This document shows positions 53,666 through 62,851 of a stretch of 64,000 nucleotides of DNA, one piece after another. Source of the stretch: Virgibacillus proomii. GTDB taxonomy: Bacteria > Bacillota > Bacilli > Bacillales > Amphibacillaceae. The notes beneath the pieces are model-generated. The model did no database searches, had not been told where the DNA came from, and saw only the letters and a list, made by a program, of their open reading frames with translations. The stretch spans positions 1,952,519 to 2,016,518 of the forward strand of contig NZ_FUFN01000010.1 of NCBI RefSeq assembly GCF_900162615.1, in the 5' to 3' direction. The position numbers and the translations under genes were made by a program. The first letter of the stretch is position 1. Each line of letters begins with the position of its first letter.

Positions 53666-54661
53666 ATGTCAAAACAATATCCAAAGTTTAAAGCAGCAGC
53701 AGTTCAAGCTGCACCAGTATACTTGAATTTAGATGCAACAGTTGAAAAGTCTTGTAAGTTAATTGATGAAGCAGGAGCAAATGGAGCAAAATTAGTAGGA
53801 TTTCCGGAGGCTTTCCTACCAGGATACCCTTGGTTTGCTTTTATTGGACATCCGGAATATACAAGAAAATGGTATCGCGTATTATATAAAAATGCAGTAG
53901 AAATTCCTAGTTTAGCAGTTCAAAAAATAAGTGAAGCAGCAAAAAGAAATAAAACCTATGTTTGTATTTCCTGCAGCGAGAAAGATGGAGGATCATTATA
54001 TCTAGCACAATTATGGTTTAATCCAGAAGGAGATTTAATTGGAAAACATAGAAAAATGAGGGCTTCTGTTGCTGAAAGACTCTGCTGGGGGGATGGAAAC
54101 GGAAGCTTAATGCCTGTATTTGAAACAGAAATTGGAAATTTGGGAGGATGCATGTGTTGGGAGCATCAGGTACCTTTAAATCTTCTTGCTATGAATTCTC
54201 AAAATGAACAAGTACATGTAGCATCTTGGCCTGGATATTTCGATGATGAAATTTCAAGTAGATATTATGCAATTTCTACCCAAACTTTTGTGTTAATGTC
54301 TTCGTCAATTTATTCAGAAGAAATGAAAAATATGATTTGTGAAACGAAAGAGCAAAGAGATTACTTCGATACGTTTAAAAGTGGCCATACTTGTATTTAT
54401 GGTCCAGATGGAGAACCAATTAGTGAAATGATTGAAGCAGAAACAGAAGGTATTGCATATGCAGATATAGATGTAGAAAAAATTATTGACTTTAAATATT
54501 ATATTGATCCAGCCGGACACTACTCTAATCAAAGTCTTAGTATGAATTTCAACCAAAGTCCAAATCCAGTTGTTAGAAAGTTCGGAGAAAACAAAAATAA
54601 AGTTATAACCTATGATGAACTTAATTTATCAATAGGTAATGAAGAAGTAAGTATTGAATAA
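53666..54661 (+). CDS. cynD: Cyanide dihydratase (nitrilase family)
   Basis: A 331-residue carbon-nitrogen hydrolase. The catalytic triad falls at E48 (FPEAF), K130 (HRKMRAS) and C164 (GCMCWEH), the same residue numbers as in Bacillus pumilus cyanide dihydratase. The stretches AAAVQAAPVYLNLDA, LPGYPWFAFIGHPEYTRKWY, ISCSEKDGGSLYLAQLWFNP and GHYSNQSLSMNFNQ agree with what I recall of that protein. It converts HCN to formate and ammonia and assembles into spiral filaments. The C-terminal tail is shorter or diverged. The start at 53666 follows GAGGTG by nine bases. It is monocistronic with a terminator downstream, next to the LysR/ATC locus. Confidence 0.88.
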   Translation: MSKQYPKFKAAAVQAAPVYLNLDATVEKSCKLIDEAGANGAKLVGFPEAFLPGYPWFAFIGHPEYTRKWYRVLYKNAVEIPSLAVQKISEAAKRNKTYVCISCSEKDGGSLYLAQLWFNPEGDLIGKHRKMRASVAERLCWGDGNGSLMPVFETEIGNLGGCMCWEHQVPLNLLAMNSQNEQVHVASWPGYFDDEISSRYYAISTQTFVLMSSSIYSEEMKNMICETKEQRDYFDTFKSGHTCIYGPDGEPISEMIEAETEGIAYADIDVEKIIDFKYYIDPAGHYSNQSLSMNFNQSPNPVVRKFGENKNKVITYDELNLSIGNEEVSIE

Positions 54662-54935
54662 TCCCTACCTAATTTAATTTGGGCTTAAATAGAGAACTAA
54701 AATAATTTGAACTTTTTTTATTCTCTATTAGGAATGATACCTCTTAATTCTTAGAAAATAATCTTATTAATCAGGACACAAGGATTTAATACAAATTCAT
54801 ATGACTATTAGTAAATCATCAACAAATATAAATTAAACGATACTAAACTATTACGCAAGGTGTAGAACTAAAAATTATTTGGCATACTGGAAAGGTAGCT
54901 TTAGACGGGAAGAGGAACATAACTAGCCTAAAATA
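54662..54935. other. Non-coding stretch after cynD
   Basis: Nothing recognisable; it leads to the cynD terminator. Confidence 0.3.
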
Positions 54936-54982
54936 ACAAAAAGGTTCCGATCATCGTTTTTTGATGACCAGAACCTTTTTTG
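54936..54982 (+). terminator. Terminator after cynD
   Basis: AAAAAGGTTC pairs with GAACCTTTTT, with an inner GATCATCG / GATGACC-like extension and a terminal T run. It lies 275 bases after cynD. Confidence 0.75.
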
Positions 54983-55040
54983 TGAATTATTTTTATGATC
55001 TGTTACGGCATTCGCTGCCATCGTGATGTACTTTCTCAAG

Positions 55041-55289
55041 TTAATGTCGTAAGCGAAACCCTACACCTTTATCTGTTCGAGTATCATTTGAACAGATGAA
55101 AGTATCACTTTCTATATCCTTTTCCCATTTCATCATGTAAAAAGGATTTTGCTTATATTTTTTTTTCTTCTCTTTCCGATACATGCTATACGTAGTCAAC
55201 GGGGTGCGCTTTCGGTTAACCATCACATCTTCGTAATTTTGTTCACTTTCGTAGCCCTTAATAGTTCCAGATGAACAGTAACAGTCAAC
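55041..55289 (-). pseudogene. IS1182-family transposase fragment
   Basis: The minus strand reads YESEQNYEDV, then YSMYRKEKKKKYKQNPFYMM continuing KWEKDIESDTFIC, then DTRTDKGVGFR. This is the IS1182 pattern: YGSEENY, then a tyrosine-rich MF-KE-KK-K-DPF segment, W-YDE-D-F-CPNG, and RTDK-GF. Both ends and the C-terminal DDE part are missing. A 61-residue frame (55226 to 55041) remains open but is only an internal piece. Confidence 0.65.
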
Positions 55290-55580
55290 ACTTTATCTCT
55301 TGCGCTTGGTTAGCGACGTAAAAAGCGGAGAACTCTGATAATGACTAGATAAAGAAAACATACCCTGCAACAAGGGGATGCCGATGACTGAGGGGCAAGC
55401 CGGATTTTAGTCGCCTTCCTTTAGATTCGAGCCGATGTTGACTTATTATAGAAAGGAAATTCGAAGTTTGCTACAGATTGAGCGATCTTATGCTAAACGA
55501 TGCTACGTTCACAAACGATGTCCATTATGCAAATGTATATCGTTCCCTGGATATTAAATAAACGATAAACCATGCTAACG

Positions 55581-56093
55581 TCATTTTTTTAATTCCAAAA
55601 GTGCTTTTTCTTCGGCGGGGATGCGAATCGTAAGTAATAGGATATGCAAAATTGGAAAGACAATACCGGTAATATACGCATTAAACAGAAATGGAATGAC
55701 CATTAATTCAATGCCAACAATAATATAATTAGGGTGTTTCACATATTTATATGGCCCTTCTTTGACTAGTGAAAATTGCGGTGAAATAATAATTTTTGTA
55801 TTCCAAAACTTTCCTAGACTAGTAATACACCAAATTCGCCCTATTTGTGTCAGCAAAAAAAGAAGAAATAGTAAATAATTGAATTTGAAAGTTTGCTGGT
55901 TGTTTAACAATGCTTCTGCAAGTAACGAGACAAAAAACAGCGTGTGGACGATAATAAACCATTTATAATGATCTTCTCCTTTTTCCACTCCTCCCCGCTG
56001 TTTCAACCATGCTTCATTCCTTTTAGCAATTCGAAGTTCCAGCAACCGTTGTATGATAATTAGCAATAAGATCATCCACATATAAATAGGCAT
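55581..56093 (-). CDS. bpsB: Alkylpyrone O-methyltransferase / isoprenylcysteine methyltransferase-like
   Basis: A 170-residue membrane protein of the ICMT family, counterpart of B. subtilis YpbQ/BpsB, which O-methylates the alkylpyrones made by BpsA. There are four or five hydrophobic helices. The SAM-binding segment is YKYVKHPNYIIVGIELMVIPF followed by the terminal E-AL. It begins one base after the bpsA stop (TAAATG), so it is translationally coupled. A decayed duplicate lies at 47465-47662. Confidence 0.87.
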   Translation of the reverse strand: MPIYMWMILLLIIIQRLLELRIAKRNEAWLKQRGGVEKGEDHYKWFIIVHTLFFVSLLAEALLNNQQTFKFNYLLFLLFLLTQIGRIWCITSLGKFWNTKIIISPQFSLVKEGPYKYVKHPNYIIVGIELMVIPFLFNAYITGIVFPILHILLLTIRIPAEEKALLELKK

Positions 56094-57182
56094 TTATGAT
56101 TCCCACTCCAATAAAATCAACTCTGAACTAAAGCCTGGACCAAGAGCAGAAATGATACTCTTTTCACCAGTTGGGATTTTTTCATTCATCCATTCTCGTA
56201 ACACATATAAAACGGTACTGGAAGACATATTGCCATGTTTCTTTAATATTTCCCTCGAATAACAAAATTTTCTCGGATCGGCATGAAGCACTTTTTGCAT
56301 CGCTTCAATAACTTTCCTTCCTCCCGGATGAGCAATATAAGCAAATATATCGGCTTCTGTTAATTCATGATTAGCTAAAAATAATTGGATATGCTCTTTC
56401 CAAAATGACCTTACCAATGCGGGAATGCTTTTCGAAAAGATAACTTCAAAACCAGCATTTGTTACATTCCATCCCATGACGGAAAGACTATCTTTTTTCG
56501 TATACGTATGAGATTGCAATAATTTAGGTGCGCCCCCTTTTTTCTGTTTCACTAACGGCGACTGTGCTCCAACTGCTAATGCAGCGCTAATGCCATCCCC
56601 AAATAAAGCAGTACCAACTATATTGCTTTTGGTTACATCCCCTTTTTGAAATGTTAAGCTGCATAATTCACAGCAAACAATTAATGCTGTTTTATCAGGA
56701 TTAGCAGTTAACCAATCACGAGCTCTTGCCAATCCCCCAGCTCCTCCTGCACACCCTAACCCCCAAAGTGGCATTCGTTGTACGTCTTGTCTAAAGGGAC
56801 GCTCATTCATAAAATGAGTATCTAAAGTAGGTGCAGCAATACCTGTACTGGATACAAAAATAATCATATCAATATCTTGATAAGCAACCGTTTCTAATAA
56901 AAAATCAGGATTTGTCAAACAGTCATCCATTGCTTTTAAAGCATAATGTTTAGCTAACTTCATAAATAAATCATTACGCTCTTTAAATGAATGGTCTTCC
57001 AAGAACCAGGTCGATGGGACAACGAATTGCCGGTTATCAATTTGAGCATTTTCAAAAACAGGAAGTAATCGATTAATCTGTCGTTCCGAATTAATAAAAA
57101 GATGCTGTACCAGTTGCTTTACTTCATTTTGATTTAGTTGATATTTCGGGATTCCAAGCCCTACGGAACAAATATACGTCAT
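56094..57182 (-). CDS. bpsA: Type III polyketide synthase (alkylpyrone synthase)
   Basis: A 362-residue chalcone/stilbene-synthase fold protein. The catalytic triad is C144 (GLGCAGG), H285 (YIAHPGG) and N318 (HGNMSS). In B. subtilis BpsA condenses long-chain fatty acyl-CoA with malonyl-CoA into triketide pyrones, with BpsB modifying the product in the membrane. The start at 57182 (MTYICSVGLG) is eight bases after AAAGGAG; eleven upstream in-frame residues are excluded. The operon is bpsA-bpsB. Confidence 0.92.
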   Translation of the reverse strand: MTYICSVGLGIPKYQLNQNEVKQLVQHLFINSERQINRLLPVFENAQIDNRQFVVPSTWFLEDHSFKERNDLFMKLAKHYALKAMDDCLTNPDFLLETVAYQDIDMIIFVSSTGIAAPTLDTHFMNERPFRQDVQRMPLWGLGCAGGAGGLARARDWLTANPDKTALIVCCELCSLTFQKGDVTKSNIVGTALFGDGISAALAVGAQSPLVKQKKGGAPKLLQSHTYTKKDSLSVMGWNVTNAGFEVIFSKSIPALVRSFWKEHIQLFLANHELTEADIFAYIAHPGGRKVIEAMQKVLHADPRKFCYSREILKKHGNMSSSTVLYVLREWMNEKIPTGEKSIISALGPGFSSELILLEWES

Positions 57183-57254
57183 TGTCAAATCTCCTTTAGT
57201 ATTAGGCAATAGCATAAAATGACAAGATATTCTTTCCTTCCTGGTTATGTCGAC

Positions 57255-58754
57255 TTAAAATTGATACATAGCTGCATATTTTTGCTCTAAGTAATGAACG
57301 AGGTAATTAGGATTTAATGTTTCATTCGTTACGTCCTTTAAGATTTCTAATGGTTTTTTCATTTTTCCATATTGATGAATAGATGTGGCTAACCATTGGT
57401 TTATCTTCATAAGCTCACCAGATTGAATAATATCTTGAAGATTCAATTTTTCTGTTAATGTATGATAAATTTGAGCTGCGTACATATAGCCTAGTGCATA
57501 AGACGGAAAATATCCAAAATCTCCACCCGCCCAATGAATATCCTGCAACACACCTTCTCGATCTGTAGGTGGAGTAACACCAAGATATTCTTTCATTTTT
57601 TTATTCCATAAGTAAGGTAAATCACTTACAGCTATTTCTTCGTTCATCAACGCTTTTTCCAGTTCATATCGAATAATAATGTGTAAAGGATAAGTTAACT
57701 CATCTGCTTCAATTCGAATGAACGACGGTTTTACTTCATTAATTGACAAATAGAAATCATTTAGTGCCACTTGCTTAAAATGGTCTGGTGCATAGTTTAG
57801 GAATAAGTCGTAGTTTTTATTCCAAAATAGATCGCTTCTTGCTATTAAGTTTTCCCAAAATAAGGATTGTGATTCATGAATTCCCATAGAAGTTCCTGTC
57901 GCAAGTGGAGTCTTTGCTAAACGTTTATCAATGTTTTGTTCATATAAAGCATGCCCACCCTCGTGAATGGTTCCAAATACGGCAACACGAAAATCCGTTT
58001 CATCGTAGTTTGTAGTTATTCGTACGTCATTTTGATTAATCGTTATTTCAAATGGATGAATGGTTTCATCTAAGCGACCTGCGTCAAAGTCATAACCCAT
58101 TTGGTGTAATACTTCTTTTGTAAAGGCTTCTTGAGCTTCTTTTGGAAAATGACATGTTACTAGCTGTGGATTTGGCTTAACATTGCTAGCTTCTACTTTT
58201 TCCAAAAGTGAATGAAGTGATTTTTGTAATGTTGGAAATACTTTATCAAGCGTCTTTGTTGTTATTCCTGGCTCAAAATGATGTAGTAACGCATCATAAA
58301 TATTATCTTCATAACCCCAATATGATGCAAACTTACGGTTATAATCAACGAGCTTTTCTAAATAAGGCTGGAATAAGTTAAAATCCGCTTTTTCTCTTGC
58401 TGTTTGCCATACTGCTTCAGATTTAGACTGGGTAATCATAAACTCTTTATACATTTCATGTGGAATTCTACGGTTTCTTTCATAATCTTCCTCACATACT
58501 TCAAGTGTTTTTTGCATGATGCTATCAGATGAATAAATTTTCAGTTCGTCGATATAATATTTCATTTTATTTGAGGTTTTTAGCTTGTGAATTTTTCCAC
58601 CTAGAAAACCAGCAACTTCTGCCCGTTGCTCAACCCCTTTTTTAGGTATTTTCGTACGCATGTCCCAATAAATAAGCATCAAAGCTTCTTGATAAGCGTT
58701 TATTTCCTCCAAGTATTGCTTAAACTGTTTTTCCTTTTCCCGTTTAGATTCCAT
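57255..58754 (-). CDS. ypwA: Metallocarboxypeptidase, M32 family
   Basis: A 499-residue cytosolic zinc carboxypeptidase. The zinc motif is HEGGH at residues 264-268, followed by the family motifs GIHESQSLFWEN (third ligand glutamate), RIEADELTYPLHII and HWAGGDFGYFPSYALGYM. It removes C-terminal residues from peptides. The start shares one base with the stop of the upstream methyltransferase gene (TAATG), so both are on one transcript. Confidence 0.93.
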   Translation of the reverse strand: MESKREKEKQFKQYLEEINAYQEALMLIYWDMRTKIPKKGVEQRAEVAGFLGGKIHKLKTSNKMKYYIDELKIYSSDSIMQKTLEVCEEDYERNRRIPHEMYKEFMITQSKSEAVWQTAREKADFNLFQPYLEKLVDYNRKFASYWGYEDNIYDALLHHFEPGITTKTLDKVFPTLQKSLHSLLEKVEASNVKPNPQLVTCHFPKEAQEAFTKEVLHQMGYDFDAGRLDETIHPFEITINQNDVRITTNYDETDFRVAVFGTIHEGGHALYEQNIDKRLAKTPLATGTSMGIHESQSLFWENLIARSDLFWNKNYDLFLNYAPDHFKQVALNDFYLSINEVKPSFIRIEADELTYPLHIIIRYELEKALMNEEIAVSDLPYLWNKKMKEYLGVTPPTDREGVLQDIHWAGGDFGYFPSYALGYMYAAQIYHTLTEKLNLQDIIQSGELMKINQWLATSIHQYGKMKKPLEILKDVTNETLNPNYLVHYLEQKYAAMYQF

Positions 58755-59896
58755 TATGAACTCTCCCCTTTTATTTTTTGTCCGAAGTATTGATAATAAT
58801 CGGTACGAATATAGCCATTAAATAGTTTTCTTTTTTTGGTAGCCTTAACGCCAAAGCCTTGTTCGAATTTTTCAAATGCGGTTAAAATATATATGCTCCA
58901 GCTTGGGTTTTCTTGCCATATAGAGCTGAGTTCTTCTGCTAATAGCTTAGCATTTTCCTGATCTCCAATCCTTAGTCCGTATGGTGGATTGCCAATCAGG
59001 TAGCCATTTGGTTCTTTGATGGTTAGATCCTTTAGCTGCATTTGTTTCCAAGTGATCAGATCGCCAAGACCTGCCTCCATTGCATTTTGGTTTGCGATTT
59101 CTACCATTTTATGGTCGATATCGGAACCAACAATATTTAATGGTTGATCATATTTAGCAAGATCTTCTGCTTCTTCAAAAGCTTTTTCCCAATGCTTTTG
59201 TTTCACCAATGTCCATTCTTCTGAGGCAAATTCTCGGTTAAATCCTGGAGCAATATTTTGCCCAATCAGCGCAGCTTCAATGGGAATAGTTCCTGATCCG
59301 CAAAATGGATCGATAAATGGTTCGTCAGCATGCCAATTCGTGAGTAAAACTAATGAAGCTGCAAGCGTTTCTTTCAATGGAGCTTCACCCTGACCGATTC
59401 GATATCCCCGTTTATGCAAGCCAGCTCCGGATGTATCAATAGTCAGCGTGACTTCGTCTTTTAGCAAAGCGACTTCCACCCGATAAAGCGCTCCAGTTTC
59501 TGGCAACTTGGAGATCATACCATATTTTAATTTTAATCTTTCAACGATTGCTTTTTTGGTGATTTTTTGACAATCTGGTACACTATAAAGTTTGGAATGG
59601 ACGGATTTTCCAATTATGGGAATTTGCCCATCTTCGGCAATATAATATTCCCAAGGCAGTGCTTTTGTTGCTTCAAATAGCTCATCAAATGTAGTTGCTT
59701 TAAATTTTCCGACAACCAATTTCACGCGATCGGCAGACCGTAACCACAAATTGCAACGAGCAATTGCTGAAATTGGTGCATCAAATTGTACTTTCCCATT
59801 ATCTACTTGAACTTCATATCCTAAATCTCTTACTTCATTAGCAACTACGGATTCTAAGCCCATGGCTGCTGTGGCGATTAACGTCACTGTTTGCAT
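58754..59896 (-). CDS. ypsC: RNA methyltransferase with THUMP domain (RlmL/YpsC family)
   Basis: A 380-residue SAM-dependent enzyme that probably methylates guanine N2 in 23S rRNA. An N-terminal ferredoxin-like/THUMP domain (about residues 1-155) precedes the Rossmann methyltransferase domain. That domain has motif I FIDPFCGSGTIPIEAALIG near residue 194 and the catalytic NPPYG near residue 305. Length and position near gpsB and rnpB match B. subtilis YpsC. The following ypwA overlaps it by one base. Confidence 0.9.
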   Translation of the reverse strand: MQTVTLIATAAMGLESVVANEVRDLGYEVQVDNGKVQFDAPISAIARCNLWLRSADRVKLVVGKFKATTFDELFEATKALPWEYYIAEDGQIPIIGKSVHSKLYSVPDCQKITKKAIVERLKLKYGMISKLPETGALYRVEVALLKDEVTLTIDTSGAGLHKRGYRIGQGEAPLKETLAASLVLLTNWHADEPFIDPFCGSGTIPIEAALIGQNIAPGFNREFASEEWTLVKQKHWEKAFEEAEDLAKYDQPLNIVGSDIDHKMVEIANQNAMEAGLGDLITWKQMQLKDLTIKEPNGYLIGNPPYGLRIGDQENAKLLAEELSSIWQENPSWSIYILTAFEKFEQGFGVKATKKRKLFNGYIRTDYYQYFGQKIKGESS

Positions 59897-59965
59897 AAAG
59901 AGCTGTCCTTTCTGTTATGTATTTGTTTTTTTAGTTTATCACATCTTCAAGCATTTAATAAAAGG

Positions 59966-60230
59966 AAACAGTGAAACTTTATTCAAGGAGTGCTCTTCTT
60001 CTTGAAACAGTTGGTGTAGGCTAAGTTCCCAAACGTCCTTGAAAAACCACGGTGTATTGCTGCCGAAACATACTCTGTTTTTGAAAAAGAAAAACGCTTT
60101 TTCAGCGTGCGAAGTATTAACTATGTCCGGTTGTCCCAAACGAATTGGACATTTAGAGCTGTTTCTCTCATAAAGTCCGTATAATAATCAGATTTCTAAA
60201 ATGAGAGAAATACGGCTTCTTATAAAGATA
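59966..60230 (-). repeat. Repeat family 1 copy between ypsC and rnpB
   Basis: The order matches the minus-strand copy at 37 kb: GTGAAACTTTATTCAAGG, an internal GAAAAACGCTTTTTCAGCGTG hairpin-like piece, CGAATTGGACATTTAGAGC, then CTCATAAAGT...ATAATCAGAT...TACGGCTTCTT. It is strongly diverged. It has no coding potential. Confidence 0.6.
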
Positions 60231-60263
60231 TTCACCATGAAGAAATGGATCACAAAAATAAAA

Positions 60264-60304
60264 CAGTCTCATTAACTTCTATGATGTAGAAATTAACGAG
60301 ACTG
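60264..60304 (-). terminator. Terminator of rnpB
   Basis: CAGTCTC-TTAA-TTCTA pairs with TAGAA-TTAA-GAGACTG. On the minus strand it runs into TTTTATTTTT, 33 bases beyond the RNase P RNA 3' end. Confidence 0.85.
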
Positions 60305-60336
60305 TAAATTATTTATTGTATATAAGAATTAGACCT

Positions 60337-60733
60337 GTTAAATACTCTATAAGCCATGTTCTGTACCATTGTACTACAAACGGTGGTCAGCCTCGTACTC
60401 CGGTTGCGATCATCTATCTACAAGCTTCTTAACTTGTCCCTCTTTCGGTTCCTATTCCCTACTAAAGGATGCCCCTACCATTATTTGGGTTGCTCACTCG
60501 TGGGGTTTACCTCGTTCCACCTGACTGGTTTCCCAATCAGCTTCGTCACTGTGGCACTTTAAAGGCAACTTCCATATTCAATTATGAACGTAGGTAGTTG
60601 TCCTGCCGTTAACCAATAAGTTTGATTACCTTGACTTATGATTTCGTCAAGCACGAACACTACAAACATCGCAGTTTGTGTGAGCATGGACTTTCCTCTG
60701 TATTTGCATACAGCGATCACACGAGTATTTAAC
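60337..60733 (-). ncRNA. rnpB: RNase P RNA, bacterial type B
   Basis: The catalytic RNA that matures tRNA 5' ends. The terminal P1 helix is GTTAAATACTC at 60337 pairing with GAGTATTTAAC ending at 60733. Conserved core segments are present on the minus strand: GAGGAAAGTCCATGCTC, TGGTTAACGGCAGGACAAC, GTGCCACAGTGACGAAG, GGAACGAGGTAAACCCC with CACGAG next to it, and the 3' ACAGAACATGGCTTATAGA. The length of about 397 nucleotides and the layout fit the Bacillus type B form. Confidence 0.95.
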
Positions 60734-60747
60734 CATTAACCTTATTA

Positions 60748-60776
60748 ATTATACCATAGATATTTTTCAGATTCAA
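60748..60776 (-). promoter_or_regulatory. SigA promoter of rnpB
   Basis: On the minus strand TTGAAT (60776-60771) and TATAAT (60753-60748) are separated by 17 bp, placing the start about 7 bases before the P1 helix. Confidence 0.85.
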
Positions 60777-60788
60777 CAATACGTTTTA

Positions 60789-61103
60789 TTAGCTATCCGA
60801 TTCTGCAAATTTTTTACCAAATACCGCTTTTTCCAAATTGGAAAGTCGTTTTAACACATCATAATTAACCTGATGATTTGGAACAGCTTGTACGGACCTT
60901 GTTTTCGGTTGTTCTGCTGGAGTCTTTTTCAAACGATCAATTTCTTGTTGCAATCGTTCAATTTCCACTTTAAATGCATCATAATCCTGGATAATTATGT
61001 CTAAAAACTCATCAACCTCTTCCTGGTTGTATCCACGCATTGCAGTTTTAAAATCTTTTTCCAGTATATCTTTACTAGTTAATTTCACTTGTTTCGAGCT
61101 CAT
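60789..61103 (-). CDS. gpsB: Cell division regulator GpsB
   Basis: A 104-residue DivIVA-like coiled-coil protein that shuttles PBP1 between sidewall and septum. The N-terminal membrane-binding domain has LTSKDILEKDFKTAMRGYNQ and EEVDEFLD, then a coiled coil (FKVEIERLQQEIDRLKK), then a short C-terminal hexamerisation domain with YDVLKRLSNLEKAVFG. It lies directly upstream of rnpB, as in B. subtilis. Confidence 0.94.
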   Translation of the reverse strand: MSSKQVKLTSKDILEKDFKTAMRGYNQEEVDEFLDIIIQDYDAFKVEIERLQQEIDRLKKTPAEQPKTRSVQAVPNHQVNYDVLKRLSNLEKAVFGKKFAESDS

Positions 61104-61639
61104 CTACGATCACCTCATGATATTCCATAATAAATTGGCTTTTTCGATTCTTTTTCCATTGTATGATACGTAATTTATTTTATGTTTACATTATTCTATT
61201 TTATTATAGCATTAAAAGAAGAACGTGAAAAATGAATCTGTAGATCTAATATACATATGAAACAAGTATAGATAAATTTTTTAAAAAAGCAATACCTACT
61301 ATATTACTATTTAAAAAAGAGAAAAACACACTTTGTTAAGTGTGCCTCCTATTACCATTATAAATCATGTCGTTATATGAAACAAGCTTTGAGAAATAGA
61401 TGTTAATACCGATCGAATTAAAATCTTGTGTAAATGATGCAAATCCGTAAAAATAGCCACTCGAAAACTTTATGCTGACACGTTTTTTCCTACATCAGAT
61501 GCCGTAAGATTCGCATTTTAAGAGTTATACTGAAAATATGAAGACGTCTAAGTGATGATTCAGGTCGAAGCGATACATCATAGAGAAAAACGCTCCTTGA
61601 ATGACGTTTCTGCTTTTATCCCCTATTTAAAACATGCAC
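61104..61639. other. Gap between gpsB and cdd
   Basis: It holds a minus-strand terminator (CACACTT / AAGTGTG, 61327-61344, followed by TTTTTCTCTTTTTT). It also holds a repeat-like segment at about 61498-61639 whose right end (CCCCTATTTAAAACATGCACT) resembles the right end of the 11.8-kb MITE-like insertion. It abuts the cdd stop codon. No gene is seen. Confidence 0.45.
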
Positions 61640-62050
61640 TTATGCTTTAGGTTCTGTTAAATCAGATGGCTGGAATGAAAAAGGTAATAATTCCTCCATC
61701 GTCACTGTTTTAATATCATCTTTTAGATTAGATAAATGAATAATCATATCCGTTTTAAAAAATTCGCTCATTACTTGTCGACACGAACCGCATGGAGGTA
61801 CGGGGCGATCCGTATCAGCTACTACAGCCATTTCAGCAAAGTCCCTTTCACCGTTAGCGATTGCTTGAAAAATAGCAACCCGTTCAGCACAACAAGATAC
61901 AGGATAGGCAGCATTTTCTATATTACAACCTGTGTACGTGTTTCCCGATTTTGTTCGTAAAGCTGCCCCGACCGGAAATGCTGAATAAGGTACATAAGCA
62001 CGATTTCGTATCAATTTAGCTGCTTCTAACAAGTCATCTTTTGTTGTCAT
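61640..62050 (-). CDS. cdd: Cytidine deaminase
   Basis: A 136-residue zinc enzyme converting cytidine and deoxycytidine to uridines in pyrimidine salvage. The zinc site is CAE in SCCAERVAIFQAIA and PCGSCRQVM, the cysteine-type ligand set of tetrameric cytidine deaminases. ATG 62050 (MTTKDDLLEAA) follows AAAGGTGAT; three upstream in-frame residues are excluded. Confidence 0.94.
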   Translation of the reverse strand: MTTKDDLLEAAKLIRNRAYVPYSAFPVGAALRTKSGNTYTGCNIENAAYPVSCCAERVAIFQAIANGERDFAEMAVVADTDRPVPPCGSCRQVMSEFFKTDMIIHLSNLKDDIKTVTMEELLPFSFQPSDLTEPKA

Positions 62051-62124
62051 GATTATCACCTTTCATTAGTGTATGGAAGCATATTATAAGCAATAAAACA
62101 AAAAATGTAAAGAGTTTACAGATG

Positions 62125-62475
62125 CTAGTCTAATTCAGCCAACAATTGATCAAGAATATATAAGACAGAATGATTTAATTCCATATACCGTTTTCTTCGC
62201 ACATCAAGGTAATAACTATGCATCAATAATAACTCCATATTCTCCCTAGTAGAAATAATCTGTTGTGGATGAATATTCACTTTTCTCGTTTTAATTAATT
62301 GGAGTACGTCTCTTTCCCACTGTTCAAGCAATTGAAAGACTGGAGCGGTTTCATTCTTCACCTGGGAAAACAATGCTTTATCTTTTGGATTCTCCGGTTT
62401 TTCGCCTTTTTCAAATTTTTGCTTCAAGCTGTGAAAATGTACTTTAAGTACTTTGGTTTGTTCGTTTACGTTCAT
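62125..62475 (-). CDS. yppE: YppE family protein (DUF1798)
   Basis: A 116-residue helical protein. The pattern LKQKFEKGEKPENPKDKALF, APVFQLLEQWERDVLQLI, TRENMELLLMHSYYLDVRRK and the terminal HSVLYILDQLLAELD fits the YppE four-helix family. Function is unknown. It lies in the yppC-yppE neighbourhood as in B. subtilis. Confidence 0.82.
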   Translation of the reverse strand: MNVNEQTKVLKVHFHSLKQKFEKGEKPENPKDKALFSQVKNETAPVFQLLEQWERDVLQLIKTRKVNIHPQQIISTRENMELLLMHSYYLDVRRKRYMELNHSVLYILDQLLAELD

Positions 62476-62650
62476 AACTCATTCCGCCTTTTGCTAAAAT
62501 ATACATATCTATTTTAACATAAGACATATTTTCTCGAGTATATGAATATCATCCAGAAACTTTTTTAAACGAACAGCCAAAGGATTAAACATATTCGTTT
62601 ATTTATCCTGTATCTATAATGATATAAGAATTTCAAAAATTAGTGGAAGA

Positions 62651-62826
62651 TAACGGAACCTAAATATCCAATTTGTTCAAGTCGACAGGATAGAGAAGCT
62701 ACGGCAGCAATACATCACGATTTTCAAGAGAGAGAGATTTCACGGTTTTTCAAGGACGCCTGCGAACTTAGCCTTTAATCCAATGGTTCAGAAAAAATCG
62801 CTCCTTGAATATAGTTTCATTTTAAT
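62651..62826 (+). repeat. Repeat family 1 copy between yppE and the next gene
   Basis: ACGGAACCTAAATATCCAAT followed by TTGTTCAAG opens the copy. GGCAGCAATACATCACG, a CGGTTTTTCAAGGACG segment and TCCTTGAATATAGTTTCATTTT follow in the order of the 60-kb copy read on the other strand. It fills most of this 376-base gap. Confidence 0.6.
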
Positions 62827-62851
62827 ACATTTAGGTTTAACACACAGTATT

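Noticed and set aside
53666..54661. Generic aliphatic nitrilase or amidase
   Set aside because: The long stretches and triad positions agree specifically with Bacillus cyanide dihydratase, so the narrower call is kept, though substrate is not proven.
55041..55226. A genuine 61-residue gene
   Set aside because: It is an internal piece of an IS1182-type transposase whose similarity continues upstream of the start codon.
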